From assembly GCA_949130495.1 (NCBI GenBank), contig OX422208.1, forward strand, positions 641,164,023 through 641,228,022: a DNA stretch of 64,000 nucleotides. The letters are read 5' to 3'. The translations under genes and the position numbers were made by a program. Below, one piece after another: positions 61,291 through 64,000 of the stretch. The stretch is from Sambucus nigra (taxonomy: Eukaryota > Streptophyta > Magnoliopsida > Dipsacales > Adoxaceae). The notes under the pieces were generated by a model. It was not told the DNA's origin, made no database searches, and worked only from the letters and a program-made list of their open reading frames with translations. How positions within the stretch are numbered: the first letter of the stretch is position 1; each line of letters starts with the position of its first letter.

Positions 61291-61817
61291 GCTTTTGGCT
61301 AGCACTTGTTTTACCCCTTTTCAATGGGTTTTATTCCCCAGGGACCCTCCAATAGAGTGTAGTATACATGTTTAGGAGATATTAGGAGGGTTCATATTAG
61401 GATATTATAGAGGGGTCACTTTGGGGGTTATTATGGAGATAATTATAAGAGTAAATTTGTACTGTTTACTTTTGAAAAATCTTCCAAGGAATGAGGATTC
61501 TTTTGAGGACGGTTTCAAGTTATTATAGAGGCATATTTGGGAGTTTAACATGCCAAATTATTTCATAAATTCTTCGAGTAGTAGGGATTTACTTAACGCC
61601 AAATATCGATTGTACGAGAGAGGAATATTGGGTGTCCCTAGTGTTGATTAAATTGGGAGATCATTCATATTTTAAGTGAGATGGATTAATAAGTTTCAAG
61701 TGAGGGATTGAGTAGTAAAATGGATTTGGGAAGGTATGCGAGAGTGTATCGGTTAGTATGATGAGAGTTATATACACATAGCCGGAGTCTTTGCTTTTTA
61801 CATACGGACGTGAGAGG

Positions 61818-61860
<43 letters not shown>

Positions 61861-61862
<2 letters not shown>

Positions 61863-62046
61863 GCTCTTGTCCAGACTTGTCCGAATTTTAAGAATGCAGA
61901 CCGGACATGTGTCACCTAACGGTGCCCCTAGAAATTATCGCTTAAATGATAGGTACATTCTCTCTCTTTTCTGGGCTCACCACCAGGTGACACATGTCCA
62001 GTCCGCACTCTTAAAATGCGAACTGGTCCGCACAAGAGCAAGACTG
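61861..62046. mobile_element. Foldback MITE, family M1, copy 2
   Basis: The left arm (TTGTCCGAATTTTAAGAATG, CAGACCGGACATGTGTCACC) pairs with the right arm (complement of GGTGACACATGTCCAGTCCG and CACTCTTAAAATGCGAACTG). Like copy 1 it sits inside a (TA)n tract (61829-61860 and 62047-62061) and has a pyrimidine run in the loop. Confidence 0.75.
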
Positions 62047-63630
62047 TATATATATATATATTATTTGCTTATACCCCTCTAATAATATCAAGGGAATTTG
62101 TGTGATGTGGGTGAATCTACCTGGCTTGAGGATCAGGAAAGTATAGTCCATAGGTCATAACGTCCATTATTTATATTTTGTGATTCTTATTAGGGGTGAG
62201 ACGCATTGGGCATGCTTCGTTCTCATTTCCGGAGAGGAACTATGTCCGCTTCCCATACATCGTGATTTAGTTTTTTACCAAGTTCGGTGTGAGCTATTCC
62301 TACTATTTGTAATCCAGGGACATGTGAACGATTCCTTGGAAGTTGATAGAATTTAGAGATTATTAGTATACATATTATGTGTGATTGTATGTGTACTTAC
62401 TGAGAATGATGAATCATATATAATATTATACAAGATTTATAGATAGTGTGTGATATCTTAATATTATAACTAGAGAAAGTTATAAAGATGTATATTATGT
62501 TTTGTCTTTCATAGCATGAGAGTGGATGAGTATACTCTTATGCCTATAGACTAGAAGTAATTGAGTGTATACTGTGGACCGAGGGCCTACTGGATTTCTA
62601 CGACCTACAATGTTAGGTGTTGTTGTTTGGATTTCGCTTTGCGAGACGTCTCACACACGAAACTTAGCATAATATTGGCCATGGGAAGATGTTTGGTCCT
62701 TAGTTCTTTGGTATAGGTGAAATAGCAAGGATATATTACTAGCATTAATGATGACGTGTGATATCTTATGCTAATAACTTGTGAGGGTTAAAGATTAGAA
62801 ACGATAGATATAATTGAGTAATATTATTATATAAGTTTGGGTGTAAACTTAGGAAATGATAAAAGAAGTAAATGTGGGGTTATGTTGGAGATAAAGAGTT
62901 ACGTGAATGAGGTTTATGCGTAGTAGTTAAGAGGATTTAGCCCTAGAATGTGTTGGGTAGCGTGTTTTAGGTTCATATGCATACGTTAGGTGCACACTAT
63001 AGATGAGGTGTGAGGATGAGTCCCGAGAGAGAGTGCGGCACCACTATAATTATGATATCGTGCATTCAGAATTATTATGCATTTTAATTTACTTGCTAAA
63101 AATTATTTTCTAACCTCGGGCTCTGACCCATTTATATCTTCTCTTTTGTTATACATATATTTATATTTTAGGTGTCCCTCCATAAGGATGCTAATGATGC
63201 CTATTCTATACAGAGTCCTTGGAGCTGTAGAAGATGCAGGATATTACAGGATTTTGTTATAATCGTTTCCTATTTCTTGTAAATCTAGTTAAGGATTCAT
63301 TTTGTATATCGGGTCTAAACCCAAGGGTTGTATATTTGTAGCTCTTTTATGAATTTATTACCTAATTGTTGTATTGTCTATGACCCGAAAGCATATTCGG
63401 GTATATCTTTTGTTGTACTTATGGTTATATTAACATGTTTTGTAATTATTGTATGCTGGTTTGTAGTTTCTTGTTTGCTTTGAAATTTTTTGGCATCCTA
63501 TTATTTTATTATTAGGTGGTTTGTTAGATTTTTAGTCTGTACGATAGTGATGTTGAGAATAATCCACTTAAGATTCATGTTTTATCTTGGTATAGGGCTG
63601 GCCACCCGTTATTAATTTAAGTGGGTGTCA

Positions 63631-64000
63631 CCCAACAACAAATTGAACTTGTGCGCTAGCATGATTTTGTCATGCGTTGGATGATTTTAGTAATTAGTTC
63701 ATGATAATTTTCCTCTTCTTGTTGAGGAAAACTATGCTTATATTTTTTTGTATGTTTCTATATTGATGTTATACTTCGATAAAAAAAATATGCCTTAGAT
63801 TCAAAACCTTGAGCGTTTGCTTTATCGTCAAATGATGCCCTCGGTTGCTATAATATATTTCTACATTAACATTTCTCTCTATGTCGAACCTCTACTTTTT
63901 GTATTTATATTTCTACTCATTGTATTTTTTTGTCATGACTACTCTGAATTTTTAAAGTACTGCCTAGTTATTTTTTCTTTTCTTAATATTTTCATTGACT
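63631..64000. other. Window end, no gene seen
   Basis: A+T-rich sequence after the provisional LTR end. No feature supported. Confidence 0.4.

Larger units (their letters stand above)
60356..63630 (+). repeat. Possible long Gypsy-type solo LTR with nested MITE and microsatellite
   Basis: Starts TGTCATACCTCGTAGAATTT and ends near GTGGGTGTCA (63630). Length and composition (CTTACTGAGAATGATGAATC, GTGGACCGAGGGCC, CTCGGGCTCTGACC) recall LTRs of the Tekay/Del group, which reach 3 kb or more. No primer site follows and no clear 5-base duplication is seen (left flank CAATA), so both ends are provisional. No coding region is seen. Confidence 0.35.

Overview
The window reads as repeat-rich nuclear DNA of a flowering plant, probably a eudicot. 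It is A+T-rich, holds LTR retrotransposons with an initiator-Met tRNA primer site, and carries pieces of typical plant genes (NDR-type kinase, U2AF65, VTC2-type GDP-L-galactose phosphorylase, RBOH NADPH oxidase) inside a CACTA transposon. I see no intact host gene, tRNA, rRNA or CRISPR array. Every long open frame I can explain is a decaying transposable element or a captured gene fragment. Species cannot be told from the sequence alone.

Layout. (1) 1-3873: minus-strand Ty3/Gypsy element 'F' (gag, protease, start of RT, primer site, probable LTR), running off the left edge. (2) 4660-36270: a nest of four elements. A Copia-like element 'C' (+) begins at 4660. A large non-autonomous element 'B' (5183-32151, target duplication TTCTT) sits in the LTR of C. 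A gag-only Copia element 'A' (6753-13761, duplication GACAC) sits in the 5' LTR of B. A 9.3-kb gene-capturing CACTA transposon (21251-30584, duplication GAC) sits in the 3' LTR of B. Comparing the two LTRs of B shows both empty sites. (3) 36290-49907: minus-strand Gypsy element 'E', split between protease and RT by a full-length minus-strand Copia element 'D' (37703-46425, duplication ACTGA/ACTAA). (4) 49908-64000: A+T-rich DNA with several foldback MITEs, a tandem array of long hairpins (54.5-55.3 kb), a solo LTR (55754-56687), microsatellites and LTR-like stretches.

How the parts relate. D has gag, protease, integrase, RT and RNase H. A and C share its primer site, LTR start, two-knuckle gag and post-coding spacer, but have no pol, so they look like gag-only dependants of a D-like helper. 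A, C and D share a small hairpin-like block behind the coding region. A and D also share a second polypurine tract about 350 bp before the 3' LTR. LTRs of several unrelated elements carry clusters of short near-palindromic motifs (such as TCGTTCGAACGA), in some cases just upstream of a TATA box. Decay is dominated by C-to-T and G-to-A changes, as expected of methylated, silenced DNA.
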